Shown here one piece after another: positions 18,626 through 27,268 of a stretch of DNA of 64,000 bases. The notes beneath the pieces are model-generated. The model did not search any database. It saw only the letters and a list, made by a program, of their open reading frames with translations, and was not told the DNA's origin. Numbering within the stretch: the stretch's first letter is position 1; each line of letters begins with the position of its first letter. Source of the stretch: Deinococcus aerophilus (GTDB lineage: Bacteria; Deinococcota; Deinococci; Deinococcales; Deinococcaceae); contig NZ_BMOM01000005.1 in assembly GCF_014647075.1 (NCBI RefSeq), forward strand, positions 1-64,000, given 5' to 3'. Made by a program: the position numbers and the translations under genes.

Positions 18626-19798
18626 ATGCGCAAATCACTTATTCTCGTTTCCACCCTTGCCCTGAGCCTCGGCGTCGCCGGCGCCCAGACCTCGACCACC
18701 ACCCCCGCCCAGGTCACCCTGAGCGACGTGCCCGCCGGACACTGGGCCAAGGACGCCGTTGACCGCATCGTTCAGTGCGGCCTGATCCAGGGCTTCCCCG
18801 ACGGCACCTTCCGTGGCAACGAGAACCTGACGCGCTACCAAGCTGCCCTGATTTTCTACCGTCTTCTGGAAACCAGCGCGCTGAGCACCTGCAACCTGAG
18901 CCAGGAAGACATGACCGTGATCGCCAACGGCATGCAGGAAGTCAGCACCGAGCTGGCGGCCATCGCCGGCCGCGTGACCGACCTCGAGAAGCTCAGCGCC
19001 GAGCAGCAGGCCCGCATCGACGCGCTGGAAGCCAAGATCAACGAGATGGGCGACAACACTGCCGGCGCTGATACCGCTGCGCTGACCGCCCGCATCGACG
19101 CGCTGGAAGCCGCCGTGCAGAACATCCCCGCTGGTCCTGCCGGCCCCGCTGGTCCTGCCGGCCCCGCTGGTCCTGCCGGCCCCGCTGGCCCTGCCGGCCC
19201 CGCCGGAACGAGCGCCACCGTGACCACCCCCGCCCCCACCCCCGCTCCGGCAACCACCGTGGTCATCGGCGAGCCCAACGTGGCCGACGTGACCATGGCG
19301 AACAACAGCACCCTGTACGCCGGCGTGAGCGTCGGCGCCAAGACCACCGACCAGAGCAGCCCCTGCACGACCAGCAAGAACACCAAGGACGTGAACTACT
19401 GCGTCGCCGGCGGCGCCATGATCGGCTCGACCAGCGTGATTGGTCCGGTGGGTGCCCGTGTGGCCGCCGAGTACCAGCCCGGCTATAACGCGATTCACGC
19501 CGATGTGAACGCCACCTACAACATCTCGGCCGGCAACCTGCACCCCTACGTGGGCGTGGGTCTGGGTCTGACGAGCAGCAAGTCGCGCACCGCGACCACC
19601 AACGCCACGGACACCTACGTCAACGGCCTGGTGGGTCTGGACTTCCGCATCACCGACAGCATCGCCGCCTACGTGGAAGGCAACGGCCGCTACTACCTGA
19701 GCAACAAGGGGTATGGCACGGGCCTGAGCAACACCGCCGCCGCGAATGCCAAGGGCTTCAACGTCGCCGCCAAGGCCGGCCTGAAGTTCTACTTCTAA
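18626..19798 (+). CDS. Secreted SLH-domain protein with collagen-like repeat and beta-barrel end
   Basis: A 390-residue envelope protein. Residues 1-20 form a signal peptide (cleavage near AGA-QT). An SLH domain at about 32-82 should bind the cell-wall polymer; residues 95-165 are coiled coil; 169-194 are eight Gly-Pro-Ala repeats; a Thr/Pro/Ala linker follows; and residues about 225-390 are amphipathic strands ending in ...AGLKFYF, as in outer-membrane barrels. This is a wall-to-outer-membrane tether layout as in SlpA-type proteins of Deinococcus and Thermus, but with a collagen-like hinge. A clean AAGGAG precedes the start and a terminator follows, suggesting strong, single-gene expression. 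The leader of about 200 bases is A/T-rich. Confidence 0.85.
   Translation: MRKSLILVSTLALSLGVAGAQTSTTTPAQVTLSDVPAGHWAKDAVDRIVQCGLIQGFPDGTFRGNENLTRYQAALIFYRLLETSALSTCNLSQEDMTVIANGMQEVSTELAAIAGRVTDLEKLSAEQQARIDALEAKINEMGDNTAGADTAALTARIDALEAAVQNIPAGPAGPAGPAGPAGPAGPAGPAGPAGTSATVTTPAPTPAPATTVVIGEPNVADVTMANNSTLYAGVSVGAKTTDQSSPCTTSKNTKDVNYCVAGGAMIGSTSVIGPVGARVAAEYQPGYNAIHADVNATYNISAGNLHPYVGVGLGLTSSKSRTATTNATDTYVNGLVGLDFRITDSIAAYVEGNGRYYLSNKGYGTGLSNTAAANAKGFNVAAKAGLKFYF
19133..19204 (+). repeat. Four 18-base repeats encoding Gly-Pro-Ala units
   Basis: GGTCCTGCCGGCCCCGCT is repeated in tandem at 19133, 19151 and 19169, with a slightly diverged fourth copy at 19187. The repeats lie inside the SLH protein gene and keep the frame. 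Copy number could vary between strains by slippage and would change the length of the collagen-like hinge. Confidence 0.85.
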
Positions 19799-19813
19799 AC
19801 CTTCCTGGTTGGG

Positions 19814-19842
19814 TGACCCTCCGTTTGGGGGGTCATTTTTTT
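19814..19842 (+). terminator. Intrinsic terminator of the SLH protein gene
   Basis: TGACCCTCC-GTTT-GGGGGGTCA forms a 9-base stem with one G-T pair, followed by seven T residues. It lies 15 bases after the stop codon and separates the SLH gene from the HspR gene. Confidence 0.85.
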
Positions 19843-19929
19843 ATGCCCGGTCCGGCCGTACAGGACGCACGGCCCGGACCTTTCCGGAGGACTGGCCCAC
19901 AACGCCTACAGATGACCTTTCTCATCAAC

Positions 19930-19950
19930 CTTGCTTACGGTATACTCAGG
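19930..19950. promoter_or_regulatory. HAIR-like operator overlapping the hspR promoter
   Basis: CTTGCTT-N7-ACTCAGG matches the HspR-associated inverted repeat CTTGAGT-N7-ACTCAAG at 11 of 14 positions with the exact spacing. It overlaps TATACT (19941-19946), the probable -10 box, with the ATG 11 bases further on. Binding here would block the promoter, so the gene is probably autorepressed. Confidence 0.6.
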
Positions 19951-19957
19951 CTAAGTT

Positions 19958-20662
19958 ATGGCCTCCGACTCTAAACATCGTCCCGTGTATGTGATCTCGG
20001 TGGCGGCAGAACTGGTGGACATGCATCCGCAGACCCTGCGGCTGTATGAACGCAAGGGGCTGATCCGTCCGGGACGCAGCAGCGGCAAGACCCGCCTGTA
20101 CAGCGAACGGGACATCGAGCACCTGCGCGAGATCCGCCGCCTGACCCAGGAACTCGGGGTCAATCTGGCCGGAGTCGAGGAGGTCATGCGCCTGCAGCAT
20201 GAGCTCGATGACCTGCAGGGCGAGTTCGAGGCCGAGATCGAGCGCATTGAGGGCGAACTGAGGGATCAGGCCCGGCCGCGCGCCCTGCCGTCTTCCAGCG
20301 GACAGCTCGACCCCAAGGACCGCCCGGTGTACGTGATCTCCATCGCGGCAGAGTTGGTGGACATGCATCCGCAGACCCTGCGGCTGTACGAGCGCAAGCA
20401 GCTGATTCATCCGGGACGCAGCAGCGGTAAGACCCGGCTGTACAGCGAGCGGGACATCGAGCACCTGCGCGAGATCCGCCGTCTGACCCAGGAACTCGGG
20501 GTCAATCTGGCCGGGGTCGAGGAGATCATGCGCCTGCGTCATGAACTCGACGGTGCCCGGTCGAACCTGGAGGGCAATGTGCGCCGCATTCAGGACGACC
20601 TCAGCGAACGCATGACCAAACTGCGGACGCTGCCCACCTCCGGACAGGATGGAAACGAGTAG
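19958..20662 (+). CDS. hspR: Tandem MerR-family regulator, duplicated HspR-like repressor
   Basis: A 234-residue protein made of two nearly identical MerR/HspR units at about 9-95 and 122-205. Both contain [18 protein letters not shown], a winged-helix [15 protein letters not shown] and [13 protein letters not shown]. Ordinary HspR is about 130-150 residues with one such unit and binds as a dimer; here one chain carries both halves, so it may bind HAIR sites as a pseudo-dimer. HspR represses dnaK, clpB and similar heat-shock genes in actinobacteria and in Deinococcus. The two units are also very similar in DNA, pointing to a fairly recent or conversion-maintained duplication. A start at ATG 19958 fits a very short leader. 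Confidence 0.85.
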   Translation: MASDSKHRPVYVISVAAELVDMHPQTLRLYERKGLIRPGRSSGKTRLYSERDIEHLREIRRLTQELGVNLAGVEEVMRLQHELDDLQGEFEAEIERIEGELRDQARPRALPSSSGQLDPKDRPVYVISIAAELVDMHPQTLRLYERKQLIHPGRSSGKTRLYSERDIEHLREIRRLTQELGVNLAGVEEIMRLRHELDGARSNLEGNVRRIQDDLSERMTKLRTLPTSGQDGNE

Positions 20663-20728
20663 ACCCGTGGGCGCACTCTCCCTGGCCCACCCGGAGCCTC
20701 CCCTTTCAGCGGGTCCTGGAGCAGTTTC

Positions 20729-21568
20729 TTGAGGGACCTGTGGGTGGTCGGCGACATTCACGGCGCGCACGACAAACTGCGGGCCATCCTGCTGCGCGCG
20801 GGCCTGATTGACTTTGAGGGCAACTGGACGGCGGGGGACGCCCGGATGGTGTTTCTGGGCGATTACCTGGACCGGGGAACGAAGGGGGTGGAGGTCATCG
20901 GCCTGATCCGCCGCCTGGAGGCACAGGCGCGGCGCAGCGGCGGTGAGGTAACGGCGCTGCTGGGCAACCACGAGGTCATGTTTCTCGCGACGCTGCTGTT
21001 TCGCCACGACGATCCTCAGGACCGTCTGGGATTTCGCCAGTACTGGCAGCGCAACGGCGGGCAGGAGCGCGACCTGCACCTGCTGTCCCCGGATGACCTG
21101 GCCTGGATGACCGGTCTGCCCATGATGGCCGTGCTGGACAGCTGGCTGATGATCCACGCCGACAGCCTGATGTATCTCAAGCTGGGAGATACGGTCGGAG
21201 CCGTCAACACGCGGGTCCGGGCCATGCTCGCAGGCCGCGACAGCGAAAGCTGGGGGCACTTTCTCAATGCCTTTGCCGCCCGCATGGCCTTCAGTCTGGC
21301 CGGCGGGGAAACGGCGGTGCGCCGGATGCTCGGGACCTTCGGCGGGGACCATCTGGCCCACGGCCACACCCCGGTACACGTGCTGATCGACGAACAGCGC
21401 CACGGTCGGGTGCGCGGAGCGGGGGCGCCCCTGCCGTATGCCGGCCGGCTGTGCGTGGCGATGGACAGCGGCATGGCCTACCGCCCCAACGCGGGGTTCA
21501 TCGCCCGGCTGGACGGGGGCGGCGTCGCCGAGGTGGTGTGTTTTCCAGACGGAGAGCCGGCGTACTGA
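20729..21568 (+). CDS. PPP-family metallophosphatase
   Basis: A 279-residue calcineurin-type phosphoesterase. The signature motifs GDIHG, GDYLDRG and GNHE appear in order, with later histidines (IHAD, AHGHTPV) completing the dinuclear metal site. It could act as a Ser/Thr protein phosphatase or on diadenosine tetraphosphate; the sequence does not decide. The start is TTG 20729, supported by GGAG eight bases upstream and by conservation beginning at LWVVGDIHG. It converges on the TPR regulator gene. Confidence 0.87.
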   Translation: MRDLWVVGDIHGAHDKLRAILLRAGLIDFEGNWTAGDARMVFLGDYLDRGTKGVEVIGLIRRLEAQARRSGGEVTALLGNHEVMFLATLLFRHDDPQDRLGFRQYWQRNGGQERDLHLLSPDDLAWMTGLPMMAVLDSWLMIHADSLMYLKLGDTVGAVNTRVRAMLAGRDSESWGHFLNAFAARMAFSLAGGETAVRRMLGTFGGDHLAHGHTPVHVLIDEQRHGRVRGAGAPLPYAGRLCVAMDSGMAYRPNAGFIARLDGGGVAEVVCFPDGEPAY

Positions 21569-21636
21569 GAGCGCAGTGTTCCGAGTCGCCGTGTCTTGCG
21601 TGTCTTGAAGGTCCGGCGTGTGGACCCGGCCGTTCC

Positions 21637-23547
21637 TCAGTTCATGCGCCGGTGCCGCTCGGCCTCGAAGCGGGCAATCTCTGAGGGACTGGACACCTCC
21701 CGCGCCACCGACAGCCGCAGGTCCTCGGTCTCGGTGTCGCTGGGGTCGATGCCCAGAATGGCCGTGGCGAGCAGCACCACCCGCCGCCCCTGACCCTCGA
21801 GTTGCGAGGCGCGCAGTTCGGCCCGCAGTGACCCGATCAGGGCGCGCTGCAGGATCATGCGGTGTTCCTCGACCCATTCGCTGTCCTGGATGCTGGGCAG
21901 AAATTCGCCCTTGTAGGCCGCGACAGCGGCGGGCAGTTGCCCGTTGGCAATCAGTTGCAGGACCCGCTGACTGTCCAGAATCACGCTGGCCTTGCTGCTC
22001 AGCCGGTATTCGGGAGCCTGATGGGCACCCTCCACCAGCACCACGTCCGCGCCGATGGCCTCACGAATATCGGTGATGCACTGGCGAAAATAGCCGGCGG
22101 CCTTCTTGGGATCGCGGTCGGGCCACAGCTGGTTGATGACCTCCTGACGGGTGCTGCGCGGGTGCAGGGCCAGACAGGCCATCACGGCCACGCTGCCGCG
22201 CGCGCGCATGGTGCAGGGAATGCCGTCACGCAGCACCAGCTCCTGTCCCAGCGTCATGATCTCCAGCCGCATGCCGGTGGTGAACAGGTCATCACGCACG
22301 CTGCCGCTCAGGAAGGAGGCGTCTTCCAGCGCCGCTTCCAGCAGGGGCGCCAGCGCCGGGCTCAGGCGGGCAAAAGCGAGCATTTCCTCGATTTCCTGCA
22401 GATCCGGGGCAATGGTGGCCTGCGACTGGGAGCGCGGCTGTCCGGCGAGCTCCTGAAGCGCCTCCGAGAGCAGCTCGGTGCAGCGCGGCAGGTCGTTCAT
22501 GCGGTACGCGCTGTACGCGGCCAGCAGCAGCGAGCGGGTGGCGTCTATGGACGCCCCGCGCCGCAGGGCCTCGGCCCGGACTTCCAGATGCAACCGCAGC
22601 GCCGACACACTGTCACCGCGCCGCAGGGCCATCATGGCCAGCACGGTGCGCCCGTACAGCGACAGTTCGGGATTCAGGGCCCGCAGCCGCCCCATCGTCC
22701 GGACCGCCTCGGCGTGTTCGCCCACCCGGCTGTAGTGGTTGGCGAGGTGGTTCAGGGCGTAGTCGGTTACATAGAACTCCCGCAGACGTTCACCGCGGTC
22801 GGCCAGATCATGCAGCTGCTCACAGAATCCCGCGTAATTGCCGCTCAGGAGCATCAGGTTGATTTTCCTGGCATCCAGATGCAAGGAGGTATAGGCGTCG
22901 TTGATCTCCTGCGCCACCAGACTCGCCCTTTCAAGAGACTCTGTGGCTGCGTCGAACTGACCAGTCTCCACATGAATATCAACCAGCGTATAGATGGCCG
23001 CCAGCAGCGGGCGCTGATTGCGGTCCTGCTCCAGCGTGGGAATGGCGCTGTTCAGCAACTTGACTGCCGCAGAAATGTCGCCCATCAGGGCATGGGTCGA
23101 GGCCAGCGTATGGGCAATACGTGCCGCCACAACCTTGTTGCCCAGCGAAAGGTACCCGCGCCGCGCCTCTTCAATGGCCTTGATTGCCCCTTCCTCACCC
23201 ATCTGATGAAGAGTCACGCCGTACCAGCGCTGGGCACGGAACAACAATTCACCCTTGAGCGTGGGCAGCAGGTCACGGAAATGCGCGGCCGCCTTCCTGT
23301 TCTCCCCGGTGGCCCGCAGCAGGTTTCCGTATTCCACCGCTGCCTCATCGTTGCCCAGGGCCATGGCCAGTTCCAGCGGCTCCTCGGCCTTTGCAAACTG
23401 GCTGGTCCGCAGCAACGAGACGCCCAGCCAGGTCATCTCCTCCGCAGTGAGGTCCGGTTGGGCCTGCAGGGCTGTTAAAACGGCCTCGTAATTTCCGGCC
23501 CCGAAATCTGCTTCAAGCTGTGCTGCACGTCCCGCACGCTTTTTCAC
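21637..23547 (-). CDS. TPR-rich transcriptional regulator with BTAD (SARP-like) C-terminus
   Basis: A 636-residue protein. Residues 1-410 are a run of TPR-like helical pairs. About 430-510 resembles an OmpR/SARP winged helix (RSTRQEVINQLWPDRDPKKA), and about 520-615 a bacterial transcriptional activation domain (helical, RVLQLIANGQLPAAVAAY...GEFLPSIQDSEWVEEHRM). The order is reversed from classic SARPs, which have the DNA-binding domain first. TPR arrays commonly bind short peptides. GTG 23547 starts 23 bases from the divergent start of a small secreted-peptide gene, so the two share one control region. Confidence 0.8.
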   Translation of the reverse strand: MKKRAGRAAQLEADFGAGNYEAVLTALQAQPDLTAEEMTWLGVSLLRTSQFAKAEEPLELAMALGNDEAAVEYGNLLRATGENRKAAAHFRDLLPTLKGELLFRAQRWYGVTLHQMGEEGAIKAIEEARRGYLSLGNKVVAARIAHTLASTHALMGDISAAVKLLNSAIPTLEQDRNQRPLLAAIYTLVDIHVETGQFDAATESLERASLVAQEINDAYTSLHLDARKINLMLLSGNYAGFCEQLHDLADRGERLREFYVTDYALNHLANHYSRVGEHAEAVRTMGRLRALNPELSLYGRTVLAMMALRRGDSVSALRLHLEVRAEALRRGASIDATRSLLLAAYSAYRMNDLPRCTELLSEALQELAGQPRSQSQATIAPDLQEIEEMLAFARLSPALAPLLEAALEDASFLSGSVRDDLFTTGMRLEIMTLGQELVLRDGIPCTMRARGSVAVMACLALHPRSTRQEVINQLWPDRDPKKAAGYFRQCITDIREAIGADVVLVEGAHQAPEYRLSSKASVILDSQRVLQLIANGQLPAAVAAYKGEFLPSIQDSEWVEEHRMILQRALIGSLRAELRASQLEGQGRRVVLLATAILGIDPSDTETEDLRLSVAREVSSPSEIARFEAERHRRMN

Positions 23548-23558
23548 ACCCGCCTGCT

Positions 23559-23564
23559 TAAGAT
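23559..23564 (+). promoter_or_regulatory. Leaderless -10 box of the secreted-peptide operon
   Basis: TAAGAT lies six bases before ATG 23571, in the 23-base gap between divergent genes. The central CTTAAG is palindromic and could be part of an operator or serve both directions. Confidence 0.5.
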
Positions 23565-23570
23565 GGCTTC

Positions 23571-23711
23571 ATGCAAAAGAACCTGCGCGCCCTGATCAGC
23601 ATCCTCTTCGCTCTGGTGGTCACGTCCGCCAGCGCCGTCCAAATCGGCTGCCCCGGTCTGGAGCGTGCGCCTCAGTCCCCCGCTGCCCAGTCCAGCATGA
23701 CGGGCCAGTAA
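23571..23711 (+). CDS. 46-residue secreted peptide, candidate signal
   Basis: MQKNLRALISILFALVV then TSASA is a clear signal peptide, with probable cleavage after ASA. The mature part would be about 24 residues with one Cys and several Pro, Gln and Ser. The start is supported by TAAGAT six bases upstream. It is divergent from a TPR-containing regulator and followed after ten bases by a second small gene and an HD-GYP gene. The layout recalls peptide/TPR-receptor quorum systems (Rap-Phr, PlcR-PapR). No homologue is recognised and a signalling role is inference. Confidence 0.6.
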   Translation: MQKNLRALISILFALVVTSASAVQIGCPGLERAPQSPAAQSSMTGQ

Positions 23712-23721
23712 GGCGATTATC

Positions 23722-23907
23722 ATGACTGCATCTTACCCACGCAAAGCCCGGCAGGCCAGCGCCTCCACCCATCTGGTGGACACCGCCCAGACCCAGCGCC
23801 ACGTGAGCACCTCCAACGTGCGTCCGGCCAGCACCTCCCTGGTCACCAACCGCATGGACTCCCTGTCCTTTCAGATGGGCCGCCTGTCCTGCTCCGGCCT
23901 GGAATGA
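23722..23907 (+). CDS. Small Ser/Thr-rich ORF of unknown function
   Basis: A 61-residue frame starting MTASYPRKARQASAS, basic and rich in Ser, Thr and Arg, with no signal peptide or membrane segment. AAGGCG seven bases upstream is a fair ribosome-binding site, and its TGA overlaps the ATG of the HD-GYP gene, which argues for translational coupling and a real gene. Function unknown. Confidence 0.5.
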   Translation: MTASYPRKARQASASTHLVDTAQTQRHVSTSNVRPASTSLVTNRMDSLSFQMGRLSCSGLE

Positions 23908-24575
23908 TGCCCCAGATGCCCTGGCAACTCGGTCTGAATCTCCTGCCAGACACCGAAGACCTCGGGCAGATTGTCACGCCGGAAATTCAGGACTTTATTG
24001 AAGAGGCGGAGGCGTGGTTCACGAGTCTGCTCGGCCGCTCTCCTGGTGGACATGAGCACCGGGTTATGCTGCTCGCCTTGCGACTCGCCCACGAGGCGGG
24101 ACACGCACAGACCCCCTACGAGAGGCGTCAGGTGGTGTGGGCAGGCCTGCTGCACGACATCGGCAAATCGGCCCTTGACCAGAAGATTCTGGAGAAGCCC
24201 GGCACCCTGAACGTTCAGGAAATGCTGATCATCCAGCAGCACCCGGCCATCGGTTACCGGCTGGCATACAGCGCGCCACAGGTAGACGCGGAGATTCTGG
24301 GCGGCATCATGCACCACCACGAGCGCTGGGACGGCGAAGGCTACCCGATGGGCCTGATGGGAGAATCCATCCCCCTGCTGGCGCGCGTGCTGAAGGTGGT
24401 TGATGTTTACGACGCCCTGGTGTCAGATCGCCCCTACCGGCCTGCCTGGTCCATGGAAGAAGCCGCCGACTACCTGCGGCAACATGCCGGGACGGCCTTT
24501 GAACCGCACCTGATCCGGGTGTTCATTGAGCGTGTGCTCTCCGGACCTTCCCAACCCCCCTACGGGCCAGCCTGA
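23904..24575 (+). CDS. HD-GYP domain protein, probable cyclic-di-GMP phosphodiesterase
   Basis: A 223-residue protein that is almost only the HD-GYP domain: [55 protein letters not shown] and [15 protein letters not shown] in the correct order. GYP is intact and the HD metal ligands are present, so hydrolysis of c-di-GMP is plausible. No receiver or sensor domain is attached; input may come from the linked peptide/TPR-regulator locus. It starts at ATG 23904 inside the preceding small ORF. Confidence 0.88.
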   Translation: MMPQMPWQLGLNLLPDTEDLGQIVTPEIQDFIEEAEAWFTSLLGRSPGGHEHRVMLLALRLAHEAGHAQTPYERRQVVWAGLLHDIGKSALDQKILEKPGTLNVQEMLIIQQHPAIGYRLAYSAPQVDAEILGGIMHHHERWDGEGYPMGLMGESIPLLARVLKVVDVYDALVSDRPYRPAWSMEEAADYLRQHAGTAFEPHLIRVFIERVLSGPSQPPYGPA

Positions 24576-24664
24576 GCGCCGTCCCCCCGCGCTGAGAAGG
24601 ATGGTGTACCGAAGACCGGCGTGCGGAAGAACATGGGGTTTGAAAATTCAGACGGGATGGACCA

Positions 24665-24695
24665 GCAACTCCGGAATGGGACGTTGCCTTTTTTT
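24665..24695 (+). terminator. Terminator after the HD-GYP gene
   Basis: GCAAC(TCC) ... (GGA)C GTTGC folds into a short stem, followed by CC and seven T residues. It lies 90 bases after the HD-GYP stop and isolates that operon from the cysS control region. Confidence 0.55.
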
Positions 24696-24730
24696 GTTTG
24701 CCGCCCGCGGCCTGCACTGCGCCAGCGCCC

Positions 24731-24763
24731 CACAGCACATCTGCTCTCCACAGCACATCTGCT
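24731..24763 (+). repeat. Direct repeat upstream of the cysS leader
   Basis: CACAGCACATCTGCT occurs twice, at 24731-24745 and 24749-24763, 18 bases apart, ending at the -10 box. The spacing of nearly two helical turns on the promoter's upstream face would suit an activator or repressor site. Confidence 0.6.
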
Positions 24764-24768
24764 ACAGT
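24763..24768 (+). promoter_or_regulatory. -10 box of the cysS leader transcript
   Basis: TACAGT stands six bases before the ATG of the leader peptide, the leaderless spacing seen throughout this window. No convincing -35 box is visible at 17 bases. Confidence 0.5.
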
Positions 24769-24774
24769 GAAGCC

Positions 24775-24807
24775 ATGAAGACGCCGTGTTGCCTTTCCCT
24801 GCGGTAA
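24775..24807 (+). CDS. 10-residue leader peptide with tandem cysteines (cysS attenuator)
   Basis: ATG AAG ACG CCG TGT TGC CTT TCC CTG CGG TAA encodes [10 protein letters not shown]. Two adjacent Cys codons in a ten-codon ORF, directly ahead of a strong terminator and the cysteinyl-tRNA synthetase gene, are the hallmark of ribosome-mediated attenuation. When charged tRNA-Cys is scarce the ribosome should stall on TGT TGC and let a competing structure form. That competing structure would involve the CGCCCGCCGTCTGCCG stretch; I infer it and have not shown it. Confidence 0.75.
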   Translation: MKTPCCLSLR

Positions 24808-24829
24808 AGCAGCGCCCGCCGTCTGCCGT

Positions 24830-24861
24830 CCGCGCCCCCGTGATGTGGCGCGGATTTTTTT
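24830..24861 (+). terminator. Attenuator terminator before cysS
   Basis: CCGCGCC-N10-GGCGCGG forms a perfect 7-base GC stem followed by A and seven T residues. It lies 22 bases after the leader peptide stop and 57 bases before the cysS start, so it would end transcription before cysS unless the upstream leader prevents it. Confidence 0.8.
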
Positions 24862-24918
24862 ATGGTTTGCCCTCCCCCACCCGCTGACCCCGCACCCCAG
24901 GTGCCGCAAGGAGCCGCC

Positions 24919-26400
<1,482 letters not shown>

Positions 26401-26520
26401 GCGCCCGGCCGGGGCGAGGCGCACCCAGGCCCCGCTGAACCAGACCCGCTGAAGTCTTCGGTGAATACTTGGGCACCGCGCACCTCACGCAGGGGTGGGG
26501 GCTCAGGGTAAACTCGCCCC

Positions 26521-27108
26521 ATGTTGCCTCCGCTCGTCAAGCAGGTGCTGGACAATTTCAATTTCGATGTTGATGCGGAGCTCACGCCCCAGGAAAATGT
26601 CGATGAGGTGGTCAAGGGTGCCGCCCTGCTCTGCGGCGCAGTGGCGGTAGAGCCCATCCCCTTCGCCGACATCCTGGTGATCACCCCGCTGCAGGCCAAG
26701 ATGGTGCTGCACATCGGCAAGATCTACGGCTTTGACATCACCCCCGAGCGCGCCCGCGAGATCGTGCAGGAGCTCGGCGTGACCGTGGCCTACGGTCTGG
26801 CGGCGCGGCAGGTGATGCGCGGCCTGGCCAAGATGGCGCTGCCGCTCATCGGCGGAATCATCACCGCGCCCGCCGTGTACGGCTGGACGTTTGCGCTGGG
26901 CCGGGTGGCGCAGAACTATTTCGAGCGCAAGCAGCTGGGACTGCCCGACACCCGCCAGGAGCGCGTCAAGGTGATTCAGGAGGCCAAGCAGCAGTCCCGG
27001 CGGGTCCTGCCCAGCGCGCAGGATTTCACCGACCTCGCCAGCGAACTGCGCCGGCGTGCCGAAGAAAAGGGCAAGAACACGGGACAGGGACCGGACCGCC
27101 CGAACTAA
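26521..27108 (+). CDS. DUF697/YcjF-like membrane-associated protein
   Basis: A 195-residue protein. The central part ([18 protein letters not shown], about 45-60) and [16 protein letters not shown] (about 107-122) are the two hydrophobic segments typical of the DUF697 family, often linked to small GTPases. The C-terminus is charged and Arg/Lys-rich. TAAACT six bases before the ATG supports leaderless expression. Function unknown; no GTPase gene is adjacent. Confidence 0.75.
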   Translation: MLPPLVKQVLDNFNFDVDAELTPQENVDEVVKGAALLCGAVAVEPIPFADILVITPLQAKMVLHIGKIYGFDITPERAREIVQELGVTVAYGLAARQVMRGLAKMALPLIGGIITAPAVYGWTFALGRVAQNYFERKQLGLPDTRQERVKVIQEAKQQSRRVLPSAQDFTDLASELRRRAEEKGKNTGQGPDRPN

Positions 27109-27268
27109 GCCGGGGGGCAGCGGCCCCAGGGCGTCAGCCGGGCCGCGGGCGGCACAGCTCACAGCTCAGCGGCACAGCTCAGTGCGCCGCCGCACCGACC
27201 ACGACCCACAAAAGAGAGGAGACGGACCCACCTTCAGGTCCGCCCCCCTCAACTCTCGGGTCCGCCGC

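Noticed and set aside
21592..21640. Terminator between the PPP phosphatase and the TPR regulator genes
   Set aside because: GGTCC-N7-GGACC pairs only five bases and no T-run follows; left unannotated.
24576..24918. T-box riboswitch before cysS
   Set aside because: No T-box sequence (TGGNACCGCG-type) or specifier stem is present; the Cys-Cys leader with terminator explains the region better.
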